Source: JAWWPY01 sp964412845 | Lineage (GTDB): Bacteria; Actinomycetota; Actinomycetes; Streptosporangiales; Streptosporangiaceae | DNA: 56,842 bases | NCBI GenBank assembly: GCA_964412845.1 | Contig: CAYPQM010000016.1 | Coordinates: 1 to 56,842 of the forward strand | Direction of reading: 5' to 3' | Translations under genes and position numbers: made by a program | Notes under the pieces: model-generated | Databases searched by the model: none | Told to the model about the DNA's origin: nothing | Seen by the model: only the letters and a program-made list of their open reading frames with translations | Part shown: positions 25,346-34,435 of the stretch, one piece after another | How positions within the stretch are numbered: position 1 is the first letter of the stretch | Layout of the letters: each line of letters opens with the position of its first letter

Positions 25346-26125
25346 ATGAATATCGTTGTCTGTGTCAAGCAGGTCCCCGACACGTGGGCGGAACGCACAT
25401 TGCGGCCGGACGACTCGCGCCTCGACCGGGCTTCGGTGGACGGGGTGATCAACGAGCTCGATGAGTATGCGATCGAGGAGGGACTGCGGCTGGCCGAGGC
25501 GCATGGCGGCGAGGTGACGATCCTGTCGATGGGCCCGGCGAAAGCCAGCGAGTCGATCCGCAAGGCGCTGTCCATGGGGGCCGACAGGGCCGTGCATCTC
25601 ATCGATGACGGCCTGGCCGGCTCGGACGCGCTGCAAACCTCCCTCGCGCTGGCCCAGGTGCTCGGCAGGACGGGGTTCGACCTGGTCATCCTCGGCTCGG
25701 AGTCGACCGACGCGCGGATGGGCGTGCTGGCCGCCATGCTGGCCGAGCGGCTCGGCGTCCCGCAGCTCTCCATCGCCAGCAAGGTGGAGATCGACGGGAC
25801 CGCGATCCGCATCCACCGCCAGGCCGACTACGGCTACGACACGGTCGAGGCGCAGCTGCCCGCGGTGGTCAGCGTGGTCGAGAAGATCAACGAGCCCAGG
25901 TACCCGTCGTTCAAGGGGATCATGGCGGCCAAGAAGAAGCCGGTGGAGACGCTGAGCCTGGCCGACGCCGGGATCGACGCGAGCCAGGTGGGCCTGGCGG
26001 CGGCCGCGACCGAGGTGGTGAGCTTCACGAAGCGGCCCCCCCGCCAGGCGGGCACGGTCGTCAAGGACGAAGGCGACGGCGGCGTCAAGGCGGCCGAGTT
26101 CCTCGCCGCGCAGAAGTTCATCTAA
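25346..26125 (+). CDS. etfB: Electron transfer flavoprotein beta subunit
   Basis: 259 residues. Starts MNIVVCVKQVPDTWAERTLR, with the AMP-binding DLVILGSESTDARMG and the recognition-loop/Leu anchor region QLSIASKVEI. Carries electrons from acyl-CoA and related dehydrogenases to the quinone pool together with EtfA. ATG at 25346 has AGGAGGT upstream; the open frame before it is not conserved. etfA follows after 23 nt. Confidence 0.95.
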   Translation: MNIVVCVKQVPDTWAERTLRPDDSRLDRASVDGVINELDEYAIEEGLRLAEAHGGEVTILSMGPAKASESIRKALSMGADRAVHLIDDGLAGSDALQTSLALAQVLGRTGFDLVILGSESTDARMGVLAAMLAERLGVPQLSIASKVEIDGTAIRIHRQADYGYDTVEAQLPAVVSVVEKINEPRYPSFKGIMAAKKKPVETLSLADAGIDASQVGLAAAATEVVSFTKRPPRQAGTVVKDEGDGGVKAAEFLAAQKFI

Positions 26126-26148
26126 GAGACCCCGAAGGGCTGCCATCC

Positions 26149-27117
26149 ATGGCTGAGATCCTCGTCCTCGCTGAGCATTCCGGCGAGACGGTCAAGAAGG
26201 TCACCTGCGAGCTGCTCACCCTGGCCCGGGCGTTCGGTGAGCCCGCCGCGGTCTGGGTGGGCCCAGGCGCGGAAGCGGGCCGGGAGCGGCTGGCGGAATT
26301 CGGCGCGGCCAAGGTCTACGTCGCCGACGGCGATGACCTCGACGACTACGTGGTGGCGCCCAAGACCGAGGTGCTCGCGGCGCTGATCGCCGCGCACTCG
26401 CCCGCCGCGGTGCTCGTCGCCGCGACACCTGAGGGCAAGGAGATCGCCGGGCGGCTGGCGGTCAAGACCGGCTCCGGCGTGATCACCGACGCGGTGGGCC
26501 TGACCGCTGGTGACGACGGCGGCCTGGTGGCCGAGCAGTCCATCTTCGGCGGGGCGATCATCGTCCAGTCGCGGGTGCGGGCCGGCACGCCCATCGTGGC
26601 GGTCCGGCCGAACTCCGTCGCCGCCGAGGCCGCCCCCGGGGCGGCCGAACTGGAGCAGGCCGGGGTCGAGCTGAGCGACGCGGCCAAGGCCGCGCACATC
26701 ACCGAGCGAGTCGTGCAGGAACGCGGCGAGCGGCCGGAACTAACCGAGGCGGCCATCGTGGTCTCGGGTGGCCGGGGCGTGGGCGGCGCGGAGAATTTCG
26801 CGCTCATCGAGAAGCTCGCCGACTCGGTCGGCGCCGCGGTCGGCGCATCCCGGGCCGCCACCGACGCGGGCTGGTACCCGCACCAGTTCCAGGTGGGCCA
26901 GACCGGCAAGACCGTCTCACCCCAGCTCTACCTCGCGGTCGGCATCTCCGGCGCGATCCAGCACCGGGCGGGCATGCAGACCTCGAAGACCATCATGGTG
27001 ATCAACAAGGATCCGGAGGCGCCGATCTTCGAGCTGGCCGACTTCGGGGTGGTCGGCGACCTGTTCGCCGTCGTGCCGCAGCTCACCGGGGAGATCGAGA
27101 AGCGCGCCGGGTCCTGA
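26149..27117 (+). CDS. etfA: Electron transfer flavoprotein alpha subunit
   Basis: 322 residues. The C-terminal FAD domain shows VSGGRGVGGAENF, GASRAATDAGWYPHQFQVGQ, TGKTVSPQLYLAVGISGAIQ and INKDPEAPIFELADFGVVGD, the family signature. Forms a heterodimer with EtfB and is co-transcribed with it. Confidence 0.95.
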   Translation: MAEILVLAEHSGETVKKVTCELLTLARAFGEPAAVWVGPGAEAGRERLAEFGAAKVYVADGDDLDDYVVAPKTEVLAALIAAHSPAAVLVAATPEGKEIAGRLAVKTGSGVITDAVGLTAGDDGGLVAEQSIFGGAIIVQSRVRAGTPIVAVRPNSVAAEAAPGAAELEQAGVELSDAAKAAHITERVVQERGERPELTEAAIVVSGGRGVGGAENFALIEKLADSVGAAVGASRAATDAGWYPHQFQVGQTGKTVSPQLYLAVGISGAIQHRAGMQTSKTIMVINKDPEAPIFELADFGVVGDLFAVVPQLTGEIEKRAGS

Positions 27118-27185
27118 GCGAGGACGCACGCTGCCGGCTCGCGGCGCGGCGCGTACCCGGAACGCCAGCTAGGCTGAAGGCCGTC

Positions 27186-28403
27186 ATGACGCACATCGAC
27201 AGCGAAGGCGCGCGTCCCCGGTCAGCGCAGGACTGCGTGGTGTACCTGGACCACGCGGCGACCACGCCGATGCTGCCAGCAGCGCTCGCCGCGATGGCCG
27301 AGGAACTGGCCCAGGTCGGGAATCCGTCCTCCCTGCATAACGCGGGCCGCCGGGCCCGCCGGGTGGTCGAGGAGTCGCGCGAGCAGATCGCGGAGGCGGT
27401 CGGCGCCCGGCCCAGCGAAGTGATCTTCACCAGCGGCGGGACCGAGGCTGACAACCTGGCGGTGAAGGGCCTGTACTGGGCGCGGCACGCCGCCGACCCC
27501 CGACGGCGCCGGGTGCTGGCCACTGAGGTGGAACACCACGCGGTGCTGGACTCGGTGCACTGGCTGGCTAGCCACGAGCAGGCTGCGGCGACGTGGCTGC
27601 CGGTGGATTCCACCGGGCTGCTCCGTCCGGAAGTGCTGATGGACGCCATCACCGCCGACCCGGACAGTGCGGCCATGACCACCGTCATGTGGGCGAACAA
27701 CGAGGTCGGCACCGTCCAGCCGATCGCGGAACTCGCCGGGATCGCCCGGGAGTACGGCATTCTTTTCCACACCGACGCCGTCCAGGCGGCCGGGCAGCTG
27801 CCGGTCGACTTCGCGGCGAGCGGGGTGGACGCGCTCACCATCACCGGGCACAAGATCGGCGGGCCGGTGGGTGTCGGGGCGTTGCTGCTGGCCCGGGGAG
27901 TGCGGCCGGTCCCGGTGCTGCATGGTGGGGGCCAGGAGAGCGAGGTGCGGTCCGGCACCCTGGACGCCCCGGCGATCAGGGCTTTCGCGGTCGCGGTCGG
28001 CCTCACCGTGGCGGGCCGCGATGACGAAGCCAGCAGGCTCGCCAAGCTGAGGGACGACCTGATCGCCCAGGTCATTTCCGCCGTGCCGGACGCGATCCTG
28101 AACGGAGCGCCGCCCGGGCCGGGCCGGCTGCCGGGAAACGCGCATTTCTCCTTCCCCGGCTGCGAAGGCGACGCACTGCTGATGCTCCTCGATGCCCGGG
28201 GCATCGCCTGCTCCACCGGTTCGGCCTGCACGGCGGGGGTGGCCCAGCCGAGCCATGTGCTGCTGGCCATGGGCGCCGATGAGGCACGGGCCCGGGGGTC
28301 GCTGCGGTTCTCGCTCGGTCACACGTCCACGCAGGACGACGTGGACGCGCTCGGCGCGGTGATCGGCGAGGCGGTGGAGCGCGCGCGGCGCGCCGCGCGC
28401 TGA
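27186..28403 (+). CDS. Cysteine desulfurase (NifS/IscS class)
   Basis: 405 residues; PLP enzyme that takes sulfur from cysteine. YLDHAATTPM begins the core. EHHAVLDSVHWL, then THGTDAVQ-like HTDAVQAAGQLPVDF and the PLP-lysine motif TITGHKIGGPVGVG are seen. The sulfur-carrying Cys lies in ACSTGSACTAGVAQPSHVLL. TAGGCT ends 10 nt before the ATG. Placed before mnmA, it likely supplies sulfur for tRNA thiolation. The stop is intact, 1 nt before the assembly gap. Confidence 0.93.
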   Translation: MTHIDSEGARPRSAQDCVVYLDHAATTPMLPAALAAMAEELAQVGNPSSLHNAGRRARRVVEESREQIAEAVGARPSEVIFTSGGTEADNLAVKGLYWARHAADPRRRRVLATEVEHHAVLDSVHWLASHEQAAATWLPVDSTGLLRPEVLMDAITADPDSAAMTTVMWANNEVGTVQPIAELAGIAREYGILFHTDAVQAAGQLPVDFAASGVDALTITGHKIGGPVGVGALLLARGVRPVPVLHGGGQESEVRSGTLDAPAIRAFAVAVGLTVAGRDDEASRLAKLRDDLIAQVISAVPDAILNGAPPGPGRLPGNAHFSFPGCEGDALLMLLDARGIACSTGSACTAGVAQPSHVLLAMGADEARARGSLRFSLGHTSTQDDVDALGAVIGEAVERARRAAR

Positions 28404-28404
28404 C

Positions 28405-28504
28405 NNNNNNNNNNNNNNNNNNNNNNNNNNNNNNNNNNNNNNNNNNNNNNNNNNNNNNNNNNNNNNNNNNNNNNNNNNNNNNNNNNNNNNNNNNNNNNNN
28501 NNNN
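28405..28504. other. Assembly gap of exactly 100 N
   Basis: A run of 100 N, the usual placeholder for a gap of unknown size. Sequence between the cysteine desulfurase stop and the mnmA promoter is missing, and genes could be hidden here. Confidence 0.99.
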
Positions 28505-28575
28505 ATCCCCGCACGCCCATCGCGGCCGGGCCGCTGGCGGCGGCAGGATGTGCCGCCGCATACCCTCTCTAGACG

Positions 28576-29646
28576 ATGACTTCTCTTCGCGTACTGGCCG
28601 CCATGTCGGGCGGCGTTGACTCCGCGGTGGCCGCCGCCCGGGCCGTGGACGCCGGGCACGACGTGACCGGCGTCCATCTCGCGCTGTCCGCGAACCCGCA
28701 GTCCTACCGGACCGGCGCCCGCGGCTGCTGCACGCAGGAGGATGCCCGCGATGCCCGCCGGGCCGCCGACGTGATCGGCATCCCGTTCTACGTCTGGGAC
28801 ATGGCGGAGCGTTTCGATCGTGACGTGGTCCAGGATTTCGTCGCCGAGTACGCCCGTGGCCGCACCCCCAATCCCTGCCTGCGCTGCAATGAGAAGATCA
28901 AGTTCCAGGCGGTCCTGGACCGGGCGGTCGCGCTGGGCTTCGACGCGGTGTGCACGGGCCACCACGCGCGGCTGGCGGATGGCACCCTGCGGCGCAGCGT
29001 CGACCCGGCCAAGGACCAGTCCTACGTGCTGGCCGTGCTGACCCGCGAGCAGCTGGGCCGGGCCATGTTCCCGCTCGGCACGTCCACCAAGGACGAGGTC
29101 CGCGCGGAGGCCGCGGCGCGCGGGATGGCCGTGGCGGCCAAGCCGGACAGTCACGACGTCTGCTTCATCCCGGACGGCGACACCCGGGGCTTCCTGGCCG
29201 GCCGCCTGGGCCGTGCGCCCGGCCGCCTGGTGGAGGCGGACGGGACGGTGGTCGGCACCCATGACGGCGCGTACGGGTTCACCATTGGCCAGCGCAAAGG
29301 ATTGCGGGTCGGAACCCCGGCCAGCGACGGCAGGCCCCGGTACGTCCTGGACATCGAGCCAGCATCACGGACGGTGACAGTCGGTCCGGTCGAGGCCCTC
29401 GACGTGCTCGACATCACCGCCGAGCGCCCGGTGTGGACCGGGTGCCCGCCGCCCGGCGAGCCGCGGGATTGCCTGGTCCAGCTCCGGGCGCACGGCGAGG
29501 TCCATCCCGCCGTGGTCAGCGTGGCCGATGACAGGCTTCTGATCAGGCTATTTGCTCCTTCTCGCGGTGTCGCCACGGGTCAGGCCGCGGTCCTTTATGA
29601 CGGCGACACGGTGCTCGGCAGCGCGACGATCACCGGCACTGCCTGA
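28576..29646 (+). CDS. mnmA: tRNA 2-thiouridine(34) synthase
   Basis: 356 residues. ATP pyrophosphatase P-loop AAMSGGVDSAVAAA at the N terminus; catalytic Cys pair in NPCLRCNEKIKF and SHDVCFIPDGDTRGFL. Thiolates U34 of Lys, Glu and Gln tRNAs using sulfur relayed from a cysteine desulfurase. TACCCT lies 9 nt before the ATG and there is no clear ribosome site. Start and length are standard. Confidence 0.95.
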   Translation: MTSLRVLAAMSGGVDSAVAAARAVDAGHDVTGVHLALSANPQSYRTGARGCCTQEDARDARRAADVIGIPFYVWDMAERFDRDVVQDFVAEYARGRTPNPCLRCNEKIKFQAVLDRAVALGFDAVCTGHHARLADGTLRRSVDPAKDQSYVLAVLTREQLGRAMFPLGTSTKDEVRAEAAARGMAVAAKPDSHDVCFIPDGDTRGFLAGRLGRAPGRLVEADGTVVGTHDGAYGFTIGQRKGLRVGTPASDGRPRYVLDIEPASRTVTVGPVEALDVLDITAERPVWTGCPPPGEPRDCLVQLRAHGEVHPAVVSVADDRLLIRLFAPSRGVATGQAAVLYDGDTVLGSATITGTA

Positions 29647-29733
29647 CCGCTCAGCACCGCTCCCGCGGCGGCCAGCAGCGCCGCCGCCGGGCCTGCCGTT
29701 TCGCCTTTATGGCGCCATCATCGGGTACGCACA

Positions 29734-29778
29734 GTAACCCGTTACATTATCGCGACCAAGGAAAATTTCCCACGCGTG
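29734..29778. promoter_or_regulatory. Palindrome cluster before the sugar ABC operon
   Basis: In the 230-nt spacer after mnmA lie GTAACCCGTTAC (29734-29745), GGAAAATTTCC (29760-29770) and CACGCGTG (29771-29778), all inverted repeats in locally AT-rich DNA. They could be operators for sugar control. A hairpin CGCC-TTTAT-GGCG at 29703-29714 may end mnmA transcription. No regulator gene is adjacent. Confidence 0.4.
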
Positions 29779-29876
29779 AATGTCTTGTTGCCGGTGGGTA
29801 AAGCCCTTAGCGTGGCAGGTGTGATCATTGACGGGACGGTGCTCGGGCGGCGACAGGTCAGCGCACTGGAGGGGCA

Positions 29877-31220
29877 ATGAAAGGTGATCAGGGCAATGGA
29901 GCTCGCAGAGTCACTGCACGGCGTCGCACCGTAATGCGGCCGGCCAGGCGTTCACGGCTACGGTTCCGCGGCCTGATCGCGGGCGCGGTCGGTATGGCCC
30001 TAGCCTCTGCGGCACTCGCCGCGTGCGGCACAAGCAGCGCGGGCACTGGTGTCGCGCTGAGCCTCTACCTCTACCCGGACAACTCCGGCGCCGCCCAGAC
30101 CGCCATCAATAACTGCGACAAGCAAAGCGGCGGCAAGTACACGATCTCCTACCAGAAACTGCCCGCCAGCTCCGACGGCCAGCGGCAGCAGCTCGTCCGG
30201 CGGCTGGCCGCGCACGACTCCACGATCGACATCCTGGGCCTCGACGTCACCTGGGAGGCCGAGTTCGCGCAGGCGGGCTGGATCGAGCCGTGGACCGGCG
30301 CGAACAAGGCGCAGGCCGAGAACGGCACGCTCAAGCCGGCCCTGCAGACCGCGATGTGGAAGGGCCAGCTCGTCGCGGTGCCGGACAACACCAACACCCA
30401 GCTGCTGTGGTACCGCTCCGACCTGGTGCCGAACCCACCCAAGACCTGGGCCGAGATGTTCGCCGATGCGGCTCAGCTGAAGAAAGCGGGCAAGCCGCAC
30501 TACATCGAGATCCAGGGCGCGCAGTACGAGGGCGCGACCGTGTGGTTCAACACCATGGTGGCCAGCGCGGGCGGCACCATCCTGAATCCGGACGCGACCA
30601 AGGTGACGCTCGGCGCGCCCGCCGTCAAGGCGTTGTCGCTCATGAAGCAGCTCGCCACCGGCCCCGGCGCGGACCCCTCGCTGCCGGTGCAGATGGAGAA
30701 CGAGAACCGGCTCGCGATGGAGGGGGGACAGGCCGCCTTCCAGCTGAACTACCCGTTCGTGTATCCGGGCATGAAGGCCGACAACCCGAAACTGTTCAAG
30801 GTCTTCAAGTGGGCGCCCTACCCGAGTGTGGTGGCTGGCCAGCCGGCCCATGTCACCATCGGCGGCATTGACCTCGCGGTCAGCAAGTTCTCGCAGCACC
30901 AGGCGCTCGCCTTCCAGGCCGCGCTGTGCCTGCGCGACAAGCAGAACCAGATCATCGGCGCCAACGTCGGCGGCGTCCCGCCGACCATCACCAGCCTCTA
31001 CAACAACCCGGCGCTGTTCAAGAACTACCCGTTCCACGCTGACATTCTGAAGGCGCTGCAGAACGCGAGCGTCCGGCCGAAGACACCCGTCTACCAGGTC
31101 GTGTCCATCGACATCTCGCACCTGATCTCGCCTGCCTCCGCTATCAACCCGGAGAGCACGAAGAACACGATGGCCAATCAACTCAACAACGCCCTGCAGT
31201 CGAAGGGCTTGGTCCCGTGA
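29877..31220 (+). CDS. lpqY: Sugar ABC transporter substrate-binding lipoprotein (LpqY-like)
   Basis: 447 residues with a basic N-terminus, a hydrophobic stretch and lipobox LAAC about residue 50, so it is a lipid-anchored periplasm-side binding protein. DGQRQQLVRRLAAHDSTIDI and LDVTWEAEFAQAGWIEPW closely follow the pattern of mycobacterial LpqY, the trehalose receptor. GGAGGGGCA precedes the ATG. First of four transporter genes. Trehalose is the best guess; maltose or another disaccharide remains possible. Confidence 0.8.
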   Translation: MKGDQGNGARRVTARRRTVMRPARRSRLRFRGLIAGAVGMALASAALAACGTSSAGTGVALSLYLYPDNSGAAQTAINNCDKQSGGKYTISYQKLPASSDGQRQQLVRRLAAHDSTIDILGLDVTWEAEFAQAGWIEPWTGANKAQAENGTLKPALQTAMWKGQLVAVPDNTNTQLLWYRSDLVPNPPKTWAEMFADAAQLKKAGKPHYIEIQGAQYEGATVWFNTMVASAGGTILNPDATKVTLGAPAVKALSLMKQLATGPGADPSLPVQMENENRLAMEGGQAAFQLNYPFVYPGMKADNPKLFKVFKWAPYPSVVAGQPAHVTIGGIDLAVSKFSQHQALAFQAALCLRDKQNQIIGANVGGVPPTITSLYNNPALFKNYPFHADILKALQNASVRPKTPVYQVVSIDISHLISPASAINPESTKNTMANQLNNALQSKGLVP

Positions 31221-31269
31221 GCCGCCGCGCAGCAGGCGGTCGGCTGGCCGCGAGGGAAGGAAGGGGCCG

Positions 31270-32217
31270 ATGAGCACGAGCATCCAGACGGTCACCGTCG
31301 GCGAGGCCGGAGAGGCACCGGCCAAGGGCAAGGCTCCGCTGTCGGAAGGCGCGCGAGCCGAGCGCAGGCTCGGCTGGATGCTGTGCGCCCCGGCGGTCAT
31401 CGTGATGATCGCCGTCACCGCCTACCCGGTCGGCTACGCCATCTGGCTGTCGCTGGAGCGCTACAACCTGGAGCTTCCGCAGAACATCAAGTTCGTGGGG
31501 CTGGGCAACTACGCCGCGGTGCTCAGCTCCCCCTACTGGTGGCAGGCTCTGGAAGTGACAGCGATCATCACGGTCATCTCCGTTGGCATCGCGCTGGTGC
31601 TCGGCATGCTGCTGGCCATGCTCATGCACCGGACGCTGTTCGGCCGGGGCACGGTCCGCACCGCCGCGCTCATCCCCTACGGGATCGTGACGGTCGCCGC
31701 CGCCTACGGCTGGCAGTACGCATGGACGCCAGGCCAGGGCTACCTGTCCTCGATCTTCCACAACAGCGCGCCGCTGACCTCGCAAGGAACGGCCCTCGCC
31801 GTCATCATCCTGGCGGAGATCTGGAAGACCACGCCCTTCGTCGCGCTGCTGTTGCTGGCCGGGCTCTCCCTAGTGCCCGAGGACCTGCAGAAGGCGGCGA
31901 AGGTGGACGGCGCCACCGCCTGGCAGCGCTTCACCAAGATCACGCTGCCCTTGATGAAACCGGCCATCCTGGTCGCGCTGCTGTTCCGGACGCTGGACTC
32001 GTTCCGGATATTCGACAACATCTTCATCCTGACCGGCGGCAACAACCACACCGGGTCGGTCTCGATCCTCGGCTACGACAACCTGTTCAACGCGCTGAAC
32101 CTGGGGATCGGGTCGGCGATCTCCATCCTGATCTTCATCTGCGTGGCGATCATCGCCTTCTTGTTCATCAAGGGTTTCGGCACCGCGGCCCCCGGCACGG
32201 ACATCGCAAAGAGGTGA
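31270..32217 (+). CDS. sugA: Sugar ABC transporter permease (SugA-like)
   Basis: 315 residues with six predicted helices. The EAA loop that docks to the ATPase is EDLQKAAKVDGATAWQRFTK. MalF/UgpA-type permease of the CUT1 family. GGAAGGAAGG lies before the ATG. Followed after 7 nt by the second permease. Confidence 0.88.
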   Translation: MSTSIQTVTVGEAGEAPAKGKAPLSEGARAERRLGWMLCAPAVIVMIAVTAYPVGYAIWLSLERYNLELPQNIKFVGLGNYAAVLSSPYWWQALEVTAIITVISVGIALVLGMLLAMLMHRTLFGRGTVRTAALIPYGIVTVAAAYGWQYAWTPGQGYLSSIFHNSAPLTSQGTALAVIILAEIWKTTPFVALLLLAGLSLVPEDLQKAAKVDGATAWQRFTKITLPLMKPAILVALLFRTLDSFRIFDNIFILTGGNNHTGSVSILGYDNLFNALNLGIGSAISILIFICVAIIAFLFIKGFGTAAPGTDIAKR

Positions 32218-32224
32218 CTCGCTA

Positions 32225-33064
32225 ATGGCTGCTGTTACCACGACGCCCGGGCAGAAGGTCGGCTGGGGCACAGCGAACTTCGTCGTCGTCGCGCTGGCGT
32301 TGATCCCGATTCTGTGGATGGTCTCGCTGTCCTTCAAGACGCCGGCGGCGATCCTGGACCCCTCGTTCCTGCCCTCGCAGTGGACCTGGAGCAACTACCG
32401 CGGGATCCTGAGCACGTCGCAGTTCATCCGGCCGCTGGTCAACTCGATCGGCATCGGCATCATCTCGACGCTCATCGCCGTCGTGCTGGCCTCCATGGCC
32501 GCCTATGCGGTGGCGCGGCTGCGGTTCCCCGGCAAGAGCCTGCTCATCGGGATGGCGCTGCTGATCGCGGTGTTCCCGGCTATCTCGCTGGTGACCCCGA
32601 TGTTCAGCATCGAGCGCGCGCTGGGCCTGTTCAACACCTGGCCGGGCCTGATCATCCCCTACGTGGCCTTCGGCCTGCCGCTCGGCATCTACACGCTGTC
32701 GGCATTCTTCCGTGAGATCCCGTGGGAGCTGGAGAAAGCCGCGAAGATGGACGGCGCCACCCCATTCCAGGCGTTCACCAAGGTCATTGCTCCGCTGGCG
32801 GCACCGGGAATGGTGACAACGGCGATCCTGGTCTTCCTCGCCTGCTGGAACGAGTTCCTGTTCGCGATCTCGTTCACCTCGACGATCAGCTCACGGACGG
32901 CGCCGGCGTCGCTGGCCTACTTCAGCGGCAGTTCGCAGTTCACGGTTCCAACCGGTCCCATCGCGGCCGCCGCGGTGGTCATCACCATCCCGATCATCAT
33001 CTTCGTGCTGTTCTTCCAGCGCCGGATCGTCGCCGGGCTGACATCAGGCGCGGTCAAGGGCTAG
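32225..33064 (+). CDS. sugB: Sugar ABC transporter permease (SugB-like)
   Basis: 279 residues with six predicted helices. The EAA loop reads WELEKAAKMDGATPFQAFTK. ACWNEFLFAISFTS near the C-terminus is usual for MalG/UgpE-type CUT1 permeases. Pairs with the preceding permease to form the channel. Confidence 0.88.
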   Translation: MAAVTTTPGQKVGWGTANFVVVALALIPILWMVSLSFKTPAAILDPSFLPSQWTWSNYRGILSTSQFIRPLVNSIGIGIISTLIAVVLASMAAYAVARLRFPGKSLLIGMALLIAVFPAISLVTPMFSIERALGLFNTWPGLIIPYVAFGLPLGIYTLSAFFREIPWELEKAAKMDGATPFQAFTKVIAPLAAPGMVTTAILVFLACWNEFLFAISFTSTISSRTAPASLAYFSGSSQFTVPTGPIAAAAVVITIPIIIFVLFFQRRIVAGLTSGAVKG

Positions 33065-33085
33065 CGGCGAGTTAAGGAGCAGACA

Positions 33086-34390
33086 GTGGCCGACATCGTC
33101 TTGGACCAGGTCACCAAGCGTTTCCCGGATGGGGCGCTGGCGGTCGACAAGATCAGCATGGATATCGCGGACGGGGAGTTCGTCATCCTGGTCGGGCCGT
33201 CAGGCTGCGGCAAGTCGACGACGCTCAACATGATTGCGGGCCTGGAAGACATCACCGAGGGTGAGCTGCGTATTGGCGGCCAGGTCGTCAATAATAAGGC
33301 GCCGAAGGACCGCGACATCGCTATGGTTTTCCAGAGCTACGCGCTCTACCCGCACATGACGGTCCGGGAGAACATGGGCTTCGCGCTCAAACTGGCCAAG
33401 ACGCCGCAGGCGACCATTGACGAGAAGGTCGAGGAGGCCGCCCGAATCTTGGACCTGACCCAGCACCTCGACCGCAAGCCGGCCAACTTGTCCGGCGGCC
33501 AGCGGCAGCGGGTGGCGATGGGCCGGGCGATCGTCCGCGATCCGGCCGCCTTCCTGATGGACGAGCCGCTCTCCAACCTGGATGCGAAGCTGCGGGTGCA
33601 GACGCGCACCGAGGTGTCGCGGCTGCAGCGCAGGCTCGGCACGACAATGGTGTATGTCACGCACGACCAAACCGAGGCGATGACGCTGGGCGACCGGGTC
33701 GCCGTGATGCGCAGCGGCATGCTCCAGCAGTTCGCCACCCCCAAGGAACTCTACGAGAGTCCCAGGAACCTCTTCGTGGCCGGCTTCATGGGATCACCCG
33801 CGATGAACTTCCTGCCCGGAACGGTCGAAGAAGGGGTCCTGCGTACCCCGCTGGGGGACCTGCCGATGAGCGGCCAGCTCCGTCAAGCGCTTGAGCGTGC
33901 GGGCGCACCCCGCGACCTGATAGTGGGCATTCGGCCGGAGAACTTCGAGGATGCTTCGCTTGTCTCGGCCGACGCCCGGTCGAGCGGTGTCACGTTCCGT
34001 GCGACCGTCGACGTGGTGGAGTCCCTGGGCTCCGATGTGTTTGTCCACTTCGCCAAGGAACTCGAACAGGGTGTGGATTCTGCCGAGCTACGGGAGCTGG
34101 CCCAAGACTCCGGACGCGCGGGCGTCGAAGGCAGCGGGGACGAGGTCGTCGCCCGGATCGATGCGGCCACCCGGATCCGCGAGGGTGATGACGTCGAGCT
34201 CTGGGCGGATACCCGGTCGATGCACGTGTTCGATCCGGCCACCGGCAAGAACCTCGCTCTCGGGAACGGCACGGACGCCCCATCGCAGGCCACCACCCTG
34301 TCATCTGAAGCAGCGTCGGCGCCGGGCCCAGCGGCCGGAGACGCCAGTTCCGCGCCACGGTCGGCCGAGTCGCCGGACCTGCCGGCCTAG
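33086..34390 (+). CDS. sugC: Sugar ABC transporter ATPase (SugC/MsmK-like)
   Basis: 434 residues. Walker A GPSGCGKSTT, Q-loop in VFQSYALYPHMTV, signature LSGGQRQRVAMGRAIV, Walker B AFLMDEPLSNLDA and H-loop VTHDQTEAMT are complete, followed by TOBE/MOP regulatory domains. It is about 40 residues longer than usual because of a Ser/Ala/Pro-rich tail that is probably disordered. GTG at 33086 follows AAGGAG. Such ATPases are sometimes shared by several sugar transporters. Confidence 0.9.
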   Translation: MADIVLDQVTKRFPDGALAVDKISMDIADGEFVILVGPSGCGKSTTLNMIAGLEDITEGELRIGGQVVNNKAPKDRDIAMVFQSYALYPHMTVRENMGFALKLAKTPQATIDEKVEEAARILDLTQHLDRKPANLSGGQRQRVAMGRAIVRDPAAFLMDEPLSNLDAKLRVQTRTEVSRLQRRLGTTMVYVTHDQTEAMTLGDRVAVMRSGMLQQFATPKELYESPRNLFVAGFMGSPAMNFLPGTVEEGVLRTPLGDLPMSGQLRQALERAGAPRDLIVGIRPENFEDASLVSADARSSGVTFRATVDVVESLGSDVFVHFAKELEQGVDSAELRELAQDSGRAGVEGSGDEVVARIDAATRIREGDDVELWADTRSMHVFDPATGKNLALGNGTDAPSQATTLSSEAASAPGPAAGDASSAPRSAESPDLPA

Positions 34391-34435
34391 TGCCTGCTCA
34401 GGGCTGATGCCGGTTTAGTCCTCGTGCTGGTCTCG

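Noticed and set aside
29647..29876. tRNA or small RNA after mnmA
   Set aside because: Palindromes are present but no cloverleaf or T-loop sequence is seen.
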